This document shows, piece by piece, positions 1 to 7,695 of a stretch of DNA of 64,000 bases. Location: assembly GCF_002237655.1 (NCBI RefSeq), contig NZ_NOKT01000023.1:1-64000 (forward strand), given 5' to 3'. How positions within the stretch are numbered: the first letter of the stretch is position 1; each line of letters opens with the position of its first letter. A program made the translations under genes and the position numbers. Source of the stretch: Streptomyces sp. XY006. Its GTDB lineage: Bacteria > Actinomycetota > Actinomycetes > Streptomycetales > Streptomycetaceae. The notes under the pieces are model-generated. The model did no database searches. It was not told the DNA's origin and saw only the letters and a list, made by a program, of their open reading frames with translations.

Positions 1-1293
1 GCGAGCCGCACGCCCCGCGCCCGCCGCGCGGCGACCCGGGGCCTGGCCTCGACAGCGCTGGCCGCCCTGGCCACCAAGGCCCTCGGCCCGCGCCCGGTCC
101 GCCGGCCCCGGCCGGCCCTGGCCCCGTACCCGCTGCTGCGCAGGCTGCGGCCGGTCACCACCTCGTTCCCCTCCGGCCGCGCGGCGCGGGCCGCCGCCTT
201 CGCGGCCGGTGTCGCCCTGGAGTCCCCGGCCTGGGGCGCGGTCACCGCCCCGGTGGCCGGCTCGGTCGCCCTCGCGCGCGTCCGTGACCGTGCCCACTTC
301 CCGAGCGAGGTCGTCGCGGGCGCTGCCCTGGGCGTGGGCGCCGCGTTCGCCCTGCGCGCCCTGGTGCCGACGCGGGGGCAGACCATCCCGCCGGCCCACC
401 CCCGTGCCGAGGTCCCGGCGCTGCTGGAGGGTGACGGGCTCGTGCTCGTGGCGAACACCGCCTCGGGAACCGCCGAGCGGGCCCGGGCGCTCCGGGACGC
501 CCTGCCGCGGGCCGAGGTCGTCGAGTGCGCACCGCACGAGGTGCCAGCCGAGCTGGAGAAGGCCGCCGCCCGCGCCCGGGTCCTCGGGGTGTGCGGCGGC
601 GACGGCACGGTGAACACCGCGGCCCGTGTCGCGCTCCGCTGCGGTGTCCCCCTCGCCGTCCTGCCCGGCGGCACCCTCAACCACTTCGCCCACGACCTGG
701 GCGTGGAGGACGTGCGCGATCTCGCCCGTGCGCTGCGTCAGGGGGACGCCGTGCGCGTGGACGTGGGGCGGTTCTCCTGCGGGGACCGCCACGGCGTCTT
801 CCTCAACACGTGCAGTGTCGGCGTGTATCCGGAGCTCGTGCGGGAGCGGGAGCGCTTCTCGCACCGGATCGGCGGCTGGCCGGCCGGGGTGCTGGCGGCC
901 CTGCGCGTGCTGCGGGCCGACCGGCATCCGCTGGCGGCCGAGTTCCGGGGGCGCACGCGTCCCCTGTGGCTGCTGTTCGCCGGCAACGGCACGTATCACC
1001 GCATGGGGCTGGCGCCCGGGCGCCGGGTGGACCTGGCCGACGGGCAGCTCGACGTGCGGGTCGTGCACGGGGGCCGCCGGCCGGCGGTGCGGCTGCTGGC
1101 GGCGGCGCTCGCCGGACCCCTGACCCGGTCCCCCGCCCACGCGGCCGTGCAGGTGGGGCGGCTGCGTCTGGACCACGTGGCGCCCGGCACGCTCCTCGCC
1201 TACGACGGCGAGGTGACCGAGGTGGAGGGCCGGGTGACGCTGGAGAAGCTGCCCGAGGCGCTGACGGTCTACCGCCCCATCACCGGGTACTGA
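1..1293 (+). CDS. PAP2 phosphatase-diacylglycerol kinase fusion (5' end outside window)
   Basis: The frame is open from base 1, so the start lies upstream; 430 residues are visible. The N-terminal part carries PAP2 phosphatase signatures: SFPSGR (visible residues about 56-61) and a RDRAHFPSE block (about 95-103) matching the SRxxxxxHxxxD-type motif. It is followed by an LCB5/DAGK catalytic domain with GGDGTVN (about residue 199) and GGTLNHFAHDLG. Family knowledge: PAP2 domains dephosphorylate lipid phosphates while DAGK-type domains phosphorylate diacylglycerol or related lipids, so one chain carries both activities; the PAP2 half is presumably membrane-embedded. Substrate is inferred only. 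A second DAGK-like gene lies at the other end of the window. Confidence 0.85.
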   Translation, partial: ASRTPRARRAATRGLASTALAALATKALGPRPVRRPRPALAPYPLLRRLRPVTTSFPSGRAARAAAFAAGVALESPAWGAVTAPVAGSVALARVRDRAHFPSEVVAGAALGVGAAFALRALVPTRGQTIPPAHPRAEVPALLEGDGLVLVANTASGTAERARALRDALPRAEVVECAPHEVPAELEKAAARARVLGVCGGDGTVNTAARVALRCGVPLAVLPGGTLNHFAHDLGVEDVRDLARALRQGDAVRVDVGRFSCGDRHGVFLNTCSVGVYPELVRERERFSHRIGGWPAGVLAALRVLRADRHPLAAEFRGRTRPLWLLFAGNGTYHRMGLAPGRRVDLADGQLDVRVVHGGRRPAVRLLAAALAGPLTRSPAHAAVQVGRLRLDHVAPGTLLAYDGEVTEVEGRVTLEKLPEALTVYRPITGY

Positions 1294-1392
1294 CGACCTG
1301 TCAGACCGCATAGCGAGATGCCGGTCTCATCATTCGGCCGAACTGCGTACGGTGGCCCCATGCCGACCGGAACGGAAGGGGTGGGGTCCGCC

Positions 1393-2211
1393 ATGCCGGA
1401 ACCTCGGGAGACCGCCGTCTACACGCACAGGCACCATGAATCGGTGCTGCGCTCGCACACCTGGCGGACCGCCGCAAACTCGGCCGCGTACCTGCTGCCT
1501 TCGCTCGAGCCGCACATGAGGATCCTGGACGTCGGCTGCGGACCGGGCACCATCACCGCCGACCTGGCGGAGCGCGTGCCCGACGGGCACGTCACCGGGG
1601 TCGACCGGGCGCCGGGGATCCTGGAGCAGGCCCGCGCGACGGCGGCGGGCCGGGGTCTGGCCAACGTGGACTTCGCGGTCGCCGACGTGCACGCCCTGGA
1701 CTACCCGGACGACACCTTCTGCGTGGTCCACGCCCACCAGGTGCTCCAGCACGTCGGCGACCCGGTGCGCGCGCTGCGGGAGATGAAGAGGGTCACCAGG
1801 CCAGGCGGGTTCGTCGCCGTGCGGGACGCCGACTACGAGGCGATGACCTGGTACCCGGCCTCTGAGGGTCTCGACGCCTGGCTGGACCTGTACCGCCGGG
1901 TCGCCCGCGGCAACGGCGGTGAGCCGGACGCGGGGCGACGGCTGCGGGCCTGGGCGCTGCGGGCCGGGTTCACGGACATCACGGCCGGCTCCGGCACCTG
2001 GACCTTCGCCACCCCCGAGGAGCGGGCCTGGTGGAGCGGTCTGTGGGCCGACCGCACGCTGGCGTCGGCGTACGCGGAGCGGGCCGTGGAGGGCGGGCAC
2101 GCGAGCGAGGACGAGCTGCGGGACGTCGCCGCGGCCTGGCGGGAGTGGGGTACGCGGGAGGACGGCTGGTTCAGCGTCCTGCACGGCGAGATCCTCTGCC
2201 GCAAGCACTGA
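1393..2211 (+). CDS. class I SAM-dependent methyltransferase (UbiE-like)
   Basis: A 272-residue protein with the SAM-binding motif I ILDVGCGPG at residues 44-52, followed by an acidic loop (GVDRAP) and VVHAHQVLQHV, typical of UbiE/Coq5-like methyltransferases. The acceptor substrate cannot be told. I chose the ATG at 1393 because a purine-rich GGAAGGGGTGGGG stretch sits just upstream; ATGs at 1360 and 1318 in the same frame are alternatives. It converges with the gas vesicle operon, whose last gene ends at 2347. Confidence 0.85.
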   Translation: MPEPRETAVYTHRHHESVLRSHTWRTAANSAAYLLPSLEPHMRILDVGCGPGTITADLAERVPDGHVTGVDRAPGILEQARATAAGRGLANVDFAVADVHALDYPDDTFCVVHAHQVLQHVGDPVRALREMKRVTRPGGFVAVRDADYEAMTWYPASEGLDAWLDLYRRVARGNGGEPDAGRRLRAWALRAGFTDITAGSGTWTFATPEERAWWSGLWADRTLASAYAERAVEGGHASEDELRDVAAAWREWGTREDGWFSVLHGEILCRKH

Positions 2212-2346
2212 GCCGGTCCCGGAGCCGAGCCCGGGTGGGTGCCGGAGCCGGGCCGGATCACTGCCGGACGCGAACCGGGCCACTGCCGACCGCGAACCGG
2301 GTCACTCCCGGACCCGGGCCCGGGTCGGTGCCCGAGCCGGGCCGGG
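2212..2346. repeat. short imperfect repeats between convergent genes
   Basis: The gap between the methyltransferase and gvpK consists of imperfect GC-rich repeats of the type CGAACCGGGyCACTsCCG and GTGCCsGAGCCGGGCC. Such sequence can fold in both directions and may act as a bidirectional terminator, but there is no T-run. No gene is seen here. Confidence 0.4.
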
Positions 2347-2667
2347 TCAGTCCCGGGGCAGCAGCGGGCCGAGCGGGCCGAGGTCCAGATTGAGGTCCTC
2401 GGGCCGCAGCCCGTAGCGGTCGCGCAGCTCCGCCATCCGCTCCTCCAGCAGCATGAGCGTGAGCCCGATCCGCTCCTCCTGGTCCTCGCTCAGGTCCCCC
2501 ACGTCGAACCGGCGCAGCGCCTGGCGCTCCATGAGCTGGCGCAGCAACTCCACCACCGTCAGCACGAGTTTGATGAGGTCGCGCTCGACGGTGTCCGGCT
2601 CCAGCTCGACCCTGCGGCGGGGGCGGTCGGGCTCACCGGGGCCCGGCCGGGGCTCGGGGGAGGTCAC
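2347..2667 (-). CDS. gvpK: gas vesicle protein GvpK
   Basis: A 106-residue protein matching the GvpK family: a Pro/Arg-rich start followed by a helical core (ERDLIKLVLTVVELLRQLME and DQEERIGLTLMLLEERMAEL) and the tail RPEDLNLDLGPLGPLL. GvpK is one of the conserved accessory proteins needed for gas vesicle assembly; its exact biochemical role is not settled. It is the last gene of the operon. The GTG start overlaps the stop of gvpS by 4 bp, which suggests translational coupling. Confidence 0.92.
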   Translation of the reverse strand: MTSPEPRPGPGEPDRPRRRVELEPDTVERDLIKLVLTVVELLRQLMERQALRRFDVGDLSEDQEERIGLTLMLLEERMAELRDRYGLRPEDLNLDLGPLGPLLPRD

Positions 2668-2852
2668 AGCAACTCCTCGAACGGTGAGGGCACCTGGGCG
2701 TTCACCGAGCTGATCAGCGCGTTGAGGTCGATGCGGACGAGGTCGACGTCGGCGATCCGCAGCGTGATGTCCCCCGTGATGACGACGCCGCCGGCGAGCA
2801 GCCGGTCGAGCAGGTCCACGAGGGCCACCTCACGGCGTTCCACTACGGTCAC
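2664..2852 (-). CDS. gvpS: GvpA/J-like minor structural protein GvpS
   Basis: This 62-residue protein is a near-minimal GvpA fold: VALVDLLDRLLAGGVVITGDI, then ADVDLVRIDLNALISSV. GvpS (GvpM-like) proteins are homologues of the shell protein GvpA and are thought to act in nucleation or capping of the vesicle. The GTG start has a GGGGAG ribosome site 5-6 nt upstream and begins 16 nt after the gvpL stop; its stop overlaps the gvpK start (GTGA). Confidence 0.9.
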   Translation of the reverse strand: MTVVERREVALVDLLDRLLAGGVVITGDITLRIADVDLVRIDLNALISSVNAQVPSPFEELL

Positions 2853-2868
2853 GGCTTCTCCCCGTCGC

Positions 2869-3624
2869 TCATGTGTCCTCCCCGGCGAACGAATAGGCGG
2901 CCCAGGGGCCGGTGAGTTCGACGCGCAGTCCGGGCGCTTCGTCCTTCGTGCGGTCGACCATCTCCACGAACTCCTCGGAGTGCGTGCGCGGTACGAGATA
3001 GGCGGCGTTGAGCACGTTCCGCCCGGACGCCTTGGACAGCGCCGGATTCTGCGGCGGGTGCAGCCGGGAGTCCTCCGCGAACGCGGAGAGCCTCTCGTGC
3101 AGCCGGGTGGAGAACGCCTCGGCCTTCTGCCACATCTCCTCGTGCGACCGCGTCTGCATGCGCCGCTGCCGCAGGTAGTCCCGGCCCGAGGCGGGCTTCT
3201 CCGCCGGGCGGGCGCTCTCCTGGGGGCCGGACTCGGCGTAGACCTTGACGCCCCACTCGACCCGGCCCTCCAGCCGGTCGAGGGTGCGGTGGAAGTCCTC
3301 CTCGCGGGCCTCCATCATCGACCGGACGCCGCTGTCGTCCAGGAAGACGGTGCCGAGCCGCAGCGGCAGCGGGGTCGTGACGGTGGTGAGCGCGTCGATC
3401 ACGCCCTGGTGGGCGCGGGCGGTGGCGGTGAGCCAGTCCAGGTCCTCCAGATGGGCCCGGAGCGCCTCCTCGGCGAAGTCCCGCTCCGGTACGTGACTCA
3501 CCACGGCCACCAGGCCGCGGTGAGTCAGCGCTCGGGGCGGATCGCCCGCCACCCCCGTCAACTGGGCCTGGAGCGGGGTACTGAAGGGGCGGCAGACGGC
3601 GTAGACGTACCGCAGTCCGGTCAC
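2869..3624 (-). CDS. gvpL: gas vesicle protein GvpL (GvpF/L family)
   Basis: A 251-residue member of the GvpL/GvpF family: starts with YVYAVCRPF, has a central PLPLRLGTVF motif and a C-terminal NAAYLVPR...FVEMVDR...VELTGPWAAYSF, the same order as in GvpF at 5980-6753 but with a longer linker. These proteins are accessory assembly factors, possibly binding GvpA before polymerisation. The GTG start overlaps the gvpJ stop by 4 bp. Confidence 0.92.
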   Translation of the reverse strand: MTGLRYVYAVCRPFSTPLQAQLTGVAGDPPRALTHRGLVAVVSHVPERDFAEEALRAHLEDLDWLTATARAHQGVIDALTTVTTPLPLRLGTVFLDDSGVRSMMEAREEDFHRTLDRLEGRVEWGVKVYAESGPQESARPAEKPASGRDYLRQRRMQTRSHEEMWQKAEAFSTRLHERLSAFAEDSRLHPPQNPALSKASGRNVLNAAYLVPRTHSEEFVEMVDRTKDEAPGLRVELTGPWAAYSFAGEDT

Positions 3625-3959
3625 GGTGCCTCCTTCTTCTCCGCACGGCCGGGCTCCAGTTCCTCCAGCCGGGCCAGCCTCTCGCGCAACTCGGCGTTCT
3701 CACGGGTCAGTTCGTCCCGACGGGCCCGCGAGCTGAGCGCCGGGTCGGTCTCCCACCAGTCGATGCCCATCTCCTTCGCCTTGTCGACGGAGGCCACGAT
3801 CAGCCGCAGTTTGATCGTGAGGAGTTCGATGTCGAGCAGGTTGATGCGGATGTCGCCCGCGATCACGATGCCCTTGTCGAGCACCCGCTCCAGGATGTCG
3901 GCGAGGTTGGCGCCGCTTGCCTGGCCGTAGGGTTCGGGCATCCTGCTGGGCGTCGTCAT
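3621..3959 (-). CDS. gvpJ: GvpA-like structural protein GvpJ
   Basis: The 112-residue product has a GvpA-type core (LADILERVLDKGIVIAGDIR, then LLDIELLTIKLRLIVASVDK) followed by a charged helix DELTRENAELRERLARLEEL at residues 82-101 that may form a coiled coil. GvpJ proteins are minor shell or cone-tip components. The ATG start overlaps the gvpZ stop (ATGA). The frame is open far upstream through gvpZ, but the RBS and overlap make 3959 the natural start. Confidence 0.9.
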   Translation of the reverse strand: MTTPSRMPEPYGQASGANLADILERVLDKGIVIAGDIRINLLDIELLTIKLRLIVASVDKAKEMGIDWWETDPALSSRARRDELTRENAELRERLARLEELEPGRAEKKEAP

Positions 3960-5107
3960 CGCCGGCTCCCCGCCTCGACGTCCTGGTCCTCGTACTCGTC
4001 CTCCTCGTCCTCGTCGTACTCCGCCTCGGGCTCGTCCTCGGGCTCTTCCTCGTCCTCGTCGTACTCCGCCTCGGGCTCGTCCTCGGGCTCTTCCTCGTCC
4101 TCGTACTCGCCCTCGGGCGCCTCGTCTTCCTCCTCCTCGTCCTCGTACTCGCCCTCCGGCTCCTCGGTGTCCTCCTCGGTGTCCTCGTCGCGGGCCTCCG
4201 AGCCCTCCTGCGACTCCTCCGACTCGGACTCCTCCTCGGCCAGGGCGTCCTCGTGACTGGTGACGACCTCGCCGTCGCGGATCTCGCCGCGCCAGCCGTC
4301 CTCCGCCTCGCCCTTGATGGTGATGAAGCGGGCGAAGTTCTTCAGGTCGAGCCGCGCACGGCGGCCCTGGGCGCGCCAGATGTTGCCGGTCTTCTCGAAG
4401 AAGCCGGACGGGTAGTACTCGATGACCAGCAGGACGCGGGTGAGGTTGTCCGCGAGCCGGTGGAAGGAGACGACGCCCTTGGTGGTGCCCTTGGCGCCCT
4501 CCGACGTCCACGAGATGCGGCCGTCGGGCACCTGCTCGGTCGTCTTCGCCTTCCAGCTGCGGTTGGACCACCAGATCTTCGCCTGCCAGTCGGTGTGGGT
4601 GTCGTCGTCGCGGCTCGCGCTCTTGACGCCCTTGGCGAAGGTGCTGAAGTCCTGGTACTGCGTCCACTGGTCGTAGGCGGTGCGCAGCGGCACGCCGACG
4701 TCGATGTGCTCGATGATGACCGTCGGCTTGTTGCCGGACCGGCCCTTGCCCTTCTTCTTGCCGCCGCCCAGGTTCTTGAAGGCGCCGGTGACCTTGTCCT
4801 TCAGGGCCGAGCCGCCGGTCTCCACCGCGGCCCGCAACGGGTTCTTGCCCTCGGCGAGCTTGCGGCCGCCCGACAGGGCGAGCTTGCCGAGGCCGGGGCT
4901 GTTGCCCTCGGCGATGTCGTTCAGCTTGCCGGTGGTCTCGCCGAGCTTGCGGCCCACGCCGGTCAGCATGCGGGTGGCCTGCGCGGCGAAGTACTCCTGC
5001 ACCTCCGCCTTCAGCCGGTCGGCGGCCTCGCTGTGGGCCACGTCGGCCAGCGGGTTCTTCGACGCTCCGTTCGCGGCGGACTTCGCCGATCCGAGGGTGT
5101 CGGTCAT
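3956..5107 (-). CDS. gvpZ: GvpZ: SRPBCC-domain protein with long acidic tail
   Basis: A 383-residue protein found in Streptomyces-type gas vesicle clusters. Residues about 1-120 are helical and Lys/Gly-rich, residues about 128-275 look like an SRPBCC (polyketide cyclase/START-like) domain (VPLRTAYDQWTQYQDFSTFAKGV, WKAKTTEQVPDGRISW, VLLVIEYYPSGFFEKTG), and the last 110 residues are almost all Glu/Asp with Pro and Tyr. Part of the tail is encoded by two 45-bp direct repeats. Start and stop both overlap neighbours by 4 bp. No enzymatic function is known to me; the acidic tail is opposite in charge to the Lys-rich tail of the adjacent GvpY. Confidence 0.85.
   Translation of the reverse strand: MTDTLGSAKSAANGASKNPLADVAHSEAADRLKAEVQEYFAAQATRMLTGVGRKLGETTGKLNDIAEGNSPGLGKLALSGGRKLAEGKNPLRAAVETGGSALKDKVTGAFKNLGGGKKKGKGRSGNKPTVIIEHIDVGVPLRTAYDQWTQYQDFSTFAKGVKSASRDDDTHTDWQAKIWWSNRSWKAKTTEQVPDGRISWTSEGAKGTTKGVVSFHRLADNLTRVLLVIEYYPSGFFEKTGNIWRAQGRRARLDLKNFARFITIKGEAEDGWRGEIRDGEVVTSHEDALAEEESESEESQEGSEARDEDTEEDTEEPEGEYEDEEEEDEAPEGEYEDEEEPEDEPEAEYDEDEEEPEDEPEAEYDEDEEDEYEDQDVEAGSRR
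4013..4102. repeat. two 45-bp direct repeats inside gvpZ
   Basis: Positions 4013-4057 and 4058-4102 are the same 45-bp unit on the plus strand (both begin GTCGTACTCCGCCTCGGG). On the coding strand each unit gives 15 residues of the acidic GvpZ tail (EPEDEPEAEYDEDEE). Repeat number is likely to vary between strains by slippage. Confidence 0.85.
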
Positions 5108-5715
5108 TCCTCACCGCCTCCCTTCGGCTGCCGGGAGCGGCTGCCGCCGCCCCGGTTCCCCGCGGCCGTCTTTCTCGCGGCCGAGGTCTTCTTCGCCGCC
5201 GTCTTGCGGGCCGCCGCCGTCTTCTTCGCGGGGGCCTTCTTCGCGGCCTTCTTCGCCGGAGCCTTCTTGGCGGGAGCCTTCTCGGCCTCCGGCTCCTCGT
5301 CCTCCTCGCGGCCGGAGTCCTCGGGCTCCTCGCCCTCGGGCTCCTCGTCCTCGTCGTCGTAGGCGTCGTCCGCGTCCTCGTCGCGGCGGCCGGACCCCCC
5401 GCCGTTCAGTTGCTCGCGCATCTGGGCGGTGCGGCCGTGCAGCCGGTCGGCGAGCGCGTCGAGCTGGCGCTCGACCAGGGCGCCGGAGGCGGCCTTGCCG
5501 ACCCCCTGCAGCTCGCCCCGCAGCTGGTCGCCGATCTCCTTGAACTGCGGGTTGTTCTTCAGCTGCTGCTGGACCAGGTCCGCGACCATGCGCGGACTCA
5601 GGTTCAGCTTCTTGCCGGCCACCAGTCCGCCGACGGCGACTGCCATCTTGAGTTTCTTGGTCCGCCCCAGGAGGTATCCGGCCCCTATGGCGAGACCCAG
5701 TCCCATTCGGTTCAT
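5104..5715 (-). CDS. gvpY: GvpY: gas vesicle accessory protein with histone-like tail
   Basis: The 203-residue protein begins with a small Gly-rich hydrophobic segment (GLGLAIGAGYLLG), continues with an amphipathic helical region (LSPRMVADLVQQQLKNNPQF), then an acidic stretch (residues about 110-140), and ends in a Lys/Ala/Pro-rich tail of the PAKKAPAKKAAKKAPAKK type as in histone H1 or HupB. GvpY is an accessory gene specific to actinobacterial clusters; its role is unknown. The tail could bind nucleic acid or the acidic tail of GvpZ. It overlaps gvpG and gvpZ by 4 bp each. Confidence 0.82.
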   Translation of the reverse strand: MNRMGLGLAIGAGYLLGRTKKLKMAVAVGGLVAGKKLNLSPRMVADLVQQQLKNNPQFKEIGDQLRGELQGVGKAASGALVERQLDALADRLHGRTAQMREQLNGGGSGRRDEDADDAYDDEDEEPEGEEPEDSGREEDEEPEAEKAPAKKAPAKKAAKKAPAKKTAAARKTAAKKTSAARKTAAGNRGGGSRSRQPKGGGEE

Positions 5716-5975
5716 CGTGTCGTCCCGTTGCCTGTTCCCGCGCTCCCGCGCGAAGCGGTCTCCAACCGGTCGAGGAGTTCGTCCTCCTGCCGGTCGAACT
5801 CCTCCTCCGTGATCTCCCCGGCCTCCAGCTGCTCCTCCAGGCGGGCCAGTTCGGCCCGGATCGTGGCGGGGTCGTAGTAGATGCGCTCGGCCTCCTGGAC
5901 GACCTGCTTGATGGCCCAGGCGCTGCCGCGCACCGGTGCGAACGGCAGCAGCAGCACCTCAGAGATCAGGCCCAC
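5712..5975 (-). CDS. gvpG: gas vesicle protein GvpG
   Basis: GvpG family, 87 residues with the GTG start at 5975: MGLISEVLLLPFAPVRGSAW, then a helical Glu-rich part (ELARLEEQLEAGEITEEEFD). GvpG proteins usually start MGL(L/I)..., and the GTG has a good GGGGTGA ribosome site and lies 4 nt after the gvpF stop; the upstream ATG at 6005 would overlap gvpF by 26 bp and add a non-conserved MARTPERGDD. GvpG is an assembly accessory protein. Confidence 0.88.
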   Translation of the reverse strand: MGLISEVLLLPFAPVRGSAWAIKQVVQEAERIYYDPATIRAELARLEEQLEAGEITEEEFDRQEDELLDRLETASRGSAGTGNGTTR

Positions 5976-5979
5976 GTCG

Positions 5980-6753
5980 TCACCCCGCTCCGGTGTCCGT
6001 GCCACCCGCGGCGGTGCCGGCCGGCTCGGCCGGGCCGGGCTCGACGAAGCTGTACGGCGGCAGCGGGCCGTTGACCCGCACCTCCAGGTGCGGCATGTCC
6101 TTGCGCACCTGCTCGACCGCGGCCAGGAAGGACTCGGCCGACTCCCGGTCCACCAGGTACGACACGTTGGCCAGCCAGCCGGTGGACTCGGGGCCCACGC
6201 TGACGTCGTCGGCGGCCCCCTCCAGGGCGCGCTGCAGGGCGGCGCCGTCGTCGGCCTCCTTGGCCTTGACCGCGGCGGCGACCATCTCGCCGAGCCGGAT
6301 CTTGTCGTCGTAACTCCCGCCGCCCGCCTGGCGGTTGGCCTCAGCCAGGCTCCGGATGTCGGGGCTCTCGGCCATCACCTGGTGCAGGACGGCCTCTTCG
6401 ACATGGTTGGCCTTGATGTTGTACTCGACCCGGTTGTCCAGGGCCTGCAGCCGCTCCTTGTAGTGCTCGGCGCGCTCGGCGAGCACCGCCGTGATGGAGT
6501 TGTCGTCCGGGGCGACGCTGCCGAACCTCATCGGCAGCACGCAGCCGGCCGCACCGGCCTCGCTGAGCACGTTCTGGTGGGCGAGCAGGTCCTTGCGCTT
6601 GGGCCGCAGGTTTTCGGGCGCCTCACTGACGACGGCGGCCAGGTCGCCCTCGCGCAGGATGCGCACCGGGCGGGGCGGGTCGCCGACGCCACCCATGCCC
6701 TCCGGAAGCGCGGGGTGGGAACTCGCCGCGATGCCGTAGACGTAGGTGCTCAC
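5980..6753 (-). CDS. gvpF: gas vesicle protein GvpF (GvpL/F family)
   Basis: A 257-residue GvpF: starts STYVYGIAASSHP, contains GDLAAVVSEAPEN, HQNVLSEA, VLPMRFGSVAPDD and ends with VSYLVDRESAESFLAAVEQV...VRVNGPLPPYSF. Known crystal structures of the family have an N-terminal ferredoxin-like fold and a helical C-terminal domain; the protein is believed to be recruited to the growing vesicle with GvpA. The GTG start overlaps gvpA by 4 bp. Confidence 0.93.
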   Translation of the reverse strand: MSTYVYGIAASSHPALPEGMGGVGDPPRPVRILREGDLAAVVSEAPENLRPKRKDLLAHQNVLSEAGAAGCVLPMRFGSVAPDDNSITAVLAERAEHYKERLQALDNRVEYNIKANHVEEAVLHQVMAESPDIRSLAEANRQAGGGSYDDKIRLGEMVAAAVKAKEADDGAALQRALEGAADDVSVGPESTGWLANVSYLVDRESAESFLAAVEQVRKDMPHLEVRVNGPLPPYSFVEPGPAEPAGTAAGGTDTGAG

Positions 6754-7172
6754 TCCTGCTCCTCCTTCCGGCGTGCCGACGTCTTGCGGGCACGCGGACG
6801 CGACTCGGTCTCACTCTCGCTCCGACCCTGCTTGAAGGCGTCGGAGATGGTCTCGGCGGCGCCGGACAGCGCCCCCTTGGACTTGCCGCGTGCGCCGGAC
6901 TCGGTCATCTCCCCGACCAGGTCGGGCAGGCCGGGGTCCTTGCGCGGCCCGGCCTCCAGGTCGAGCCGGTTGCACGCCTCGGCGAAGCGCAGATAGGTGT
7001 CGACGCTGGCGACGACGACCCGGACGTCGATCTTGAGGATTTCGATGCCCACCAGGGAGACACGAACGAACGCGTCGATCACGAGCCCCCTGTCCAGAAC
7101 GAGTTCGAGCACGTCGTAGAGACCGCTGCTGCCGCCTCCGCCGCCGGTCTGCTGTGCCGGTACGACAGTCAT
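6750..7172 (-). CDS. gvpA: gas vesicle major shell protein GvpA (extended form)
   Basis: The core LYDVLELVLDRGLVIDAFVR...GIEILKIDVRVVVASVDTYL (residues about 18-62) is the classic GvpA signature that polymerises into the rib shell of the gas vesicle. At 140 residues it is about twice the length of cyanobacterial GvpA: it has a Gly/Ser-rich N-terminus and a 65-residue charged C-terminal extension ending in Arg/Lys/Glu. Preceded by a GAGGAGG-type ribosome site and 49 bp after gvpO. Confidence 0.92.
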   Translation of the reverse strand: MTVVPAQQTGGGGGSSGLYDVLELVLDRGLVIDAFVRVSLVGIEILKIDVRVVVASVDTYLRFAEACNRLDLEAGPRKDPGLPDLVGEMTESGARGKSKGALSGAAETISDAFKQGRSESETESRPRARKTSARRKEEQE

Positions 7173-7221
7173 GCCGGGTGTTCCTCCTCGTGTAGGGATA
7201 CGGGTGGTCCGGCCGGGCGGC

Positions 7222-7602
7222 CTAGCGGCCGCCGGACCTGCGCGCGTCCGAACGACCGCGTTCGTAGCGGCGGACCCGCCGGTAGCCCGTGAGCTGCCCG
7301 TCGCTGTCGAGCTCCACCTGGTAGCTCGCCATCAGGCTCATCGTGTCGGGCACGCGCTCGAGTTCGAGGACCTCGACCTCCAGCGCCCAGCCTTCCTCCG
7401 TCTGCTCGAAGGACGACACGGACTCGGCTTCCATGCCGGTGAGCTCCGCGAGCTGGCCGCGCGCCTGGCGCAGCACCTCCATCGGGCTCGGCCGCTTCCG
7501 GGCCGTCTCGTGGTCGTTCGAAGATCGCGAGTTCCGGGAGTCCTGTGACTCCTGCGACTCCTGTGAACTCTGTGAGTCTTGCGTGTTTTTTGTGTTCGAC
7601 AT
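7222..7602 (-). CDS. gvpO: gas vesicle protein GvpO
   Basis: A 126-residue protein whose second half (RKRPSPMEVLRQARGQLAEL, GWALEVEVLELERVPDTMSL, ASYQVELDSDGQLTGYRRVR, YERG) is the GvpO family. The first 35 residues are a Ser/Gln/Asp-rich low-complexity segment built from short DNA repeats. GvpO is needed for vesicle formation in halophiles and is the first gene of Streptomyces gvp operons. I prefer ATG 7602 (GGAGG ribosome site 5 nt upstream); GTG 7608 is an alternative. The operon promoter must lie in 7603-7695, the short gap behind ligD. Confidence 0.92.
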   Translation of the reverse strand: MSNTKNTQDSQSSQESQESQDSRNSRSSNDHETARKRPSPMEVLRQARGQLAELTGMEAESVSSFEQTEEGWALEVEVLELERVPDTMSLMASYQVELDSDGQLTGYRRVRRYERGRSDARRSGGR

Positions 7603-7695
7603 GGCCACCTCCCCCTCCGTGTGGCCGCAAGCGTGTTCGCCAAACCTCTACGGACGCGTGCATCTGCCACCGTCCGGTTTTCGGGGCGGGCGGGC

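Noticed and set aside
3621-5114. One 497-codon protein covering gvpZ and gvpJ in another frame
   Set aside because: Only its last 112 codons (GvpJ) are protein-like; the rest is the wrong frame of gvpZ.
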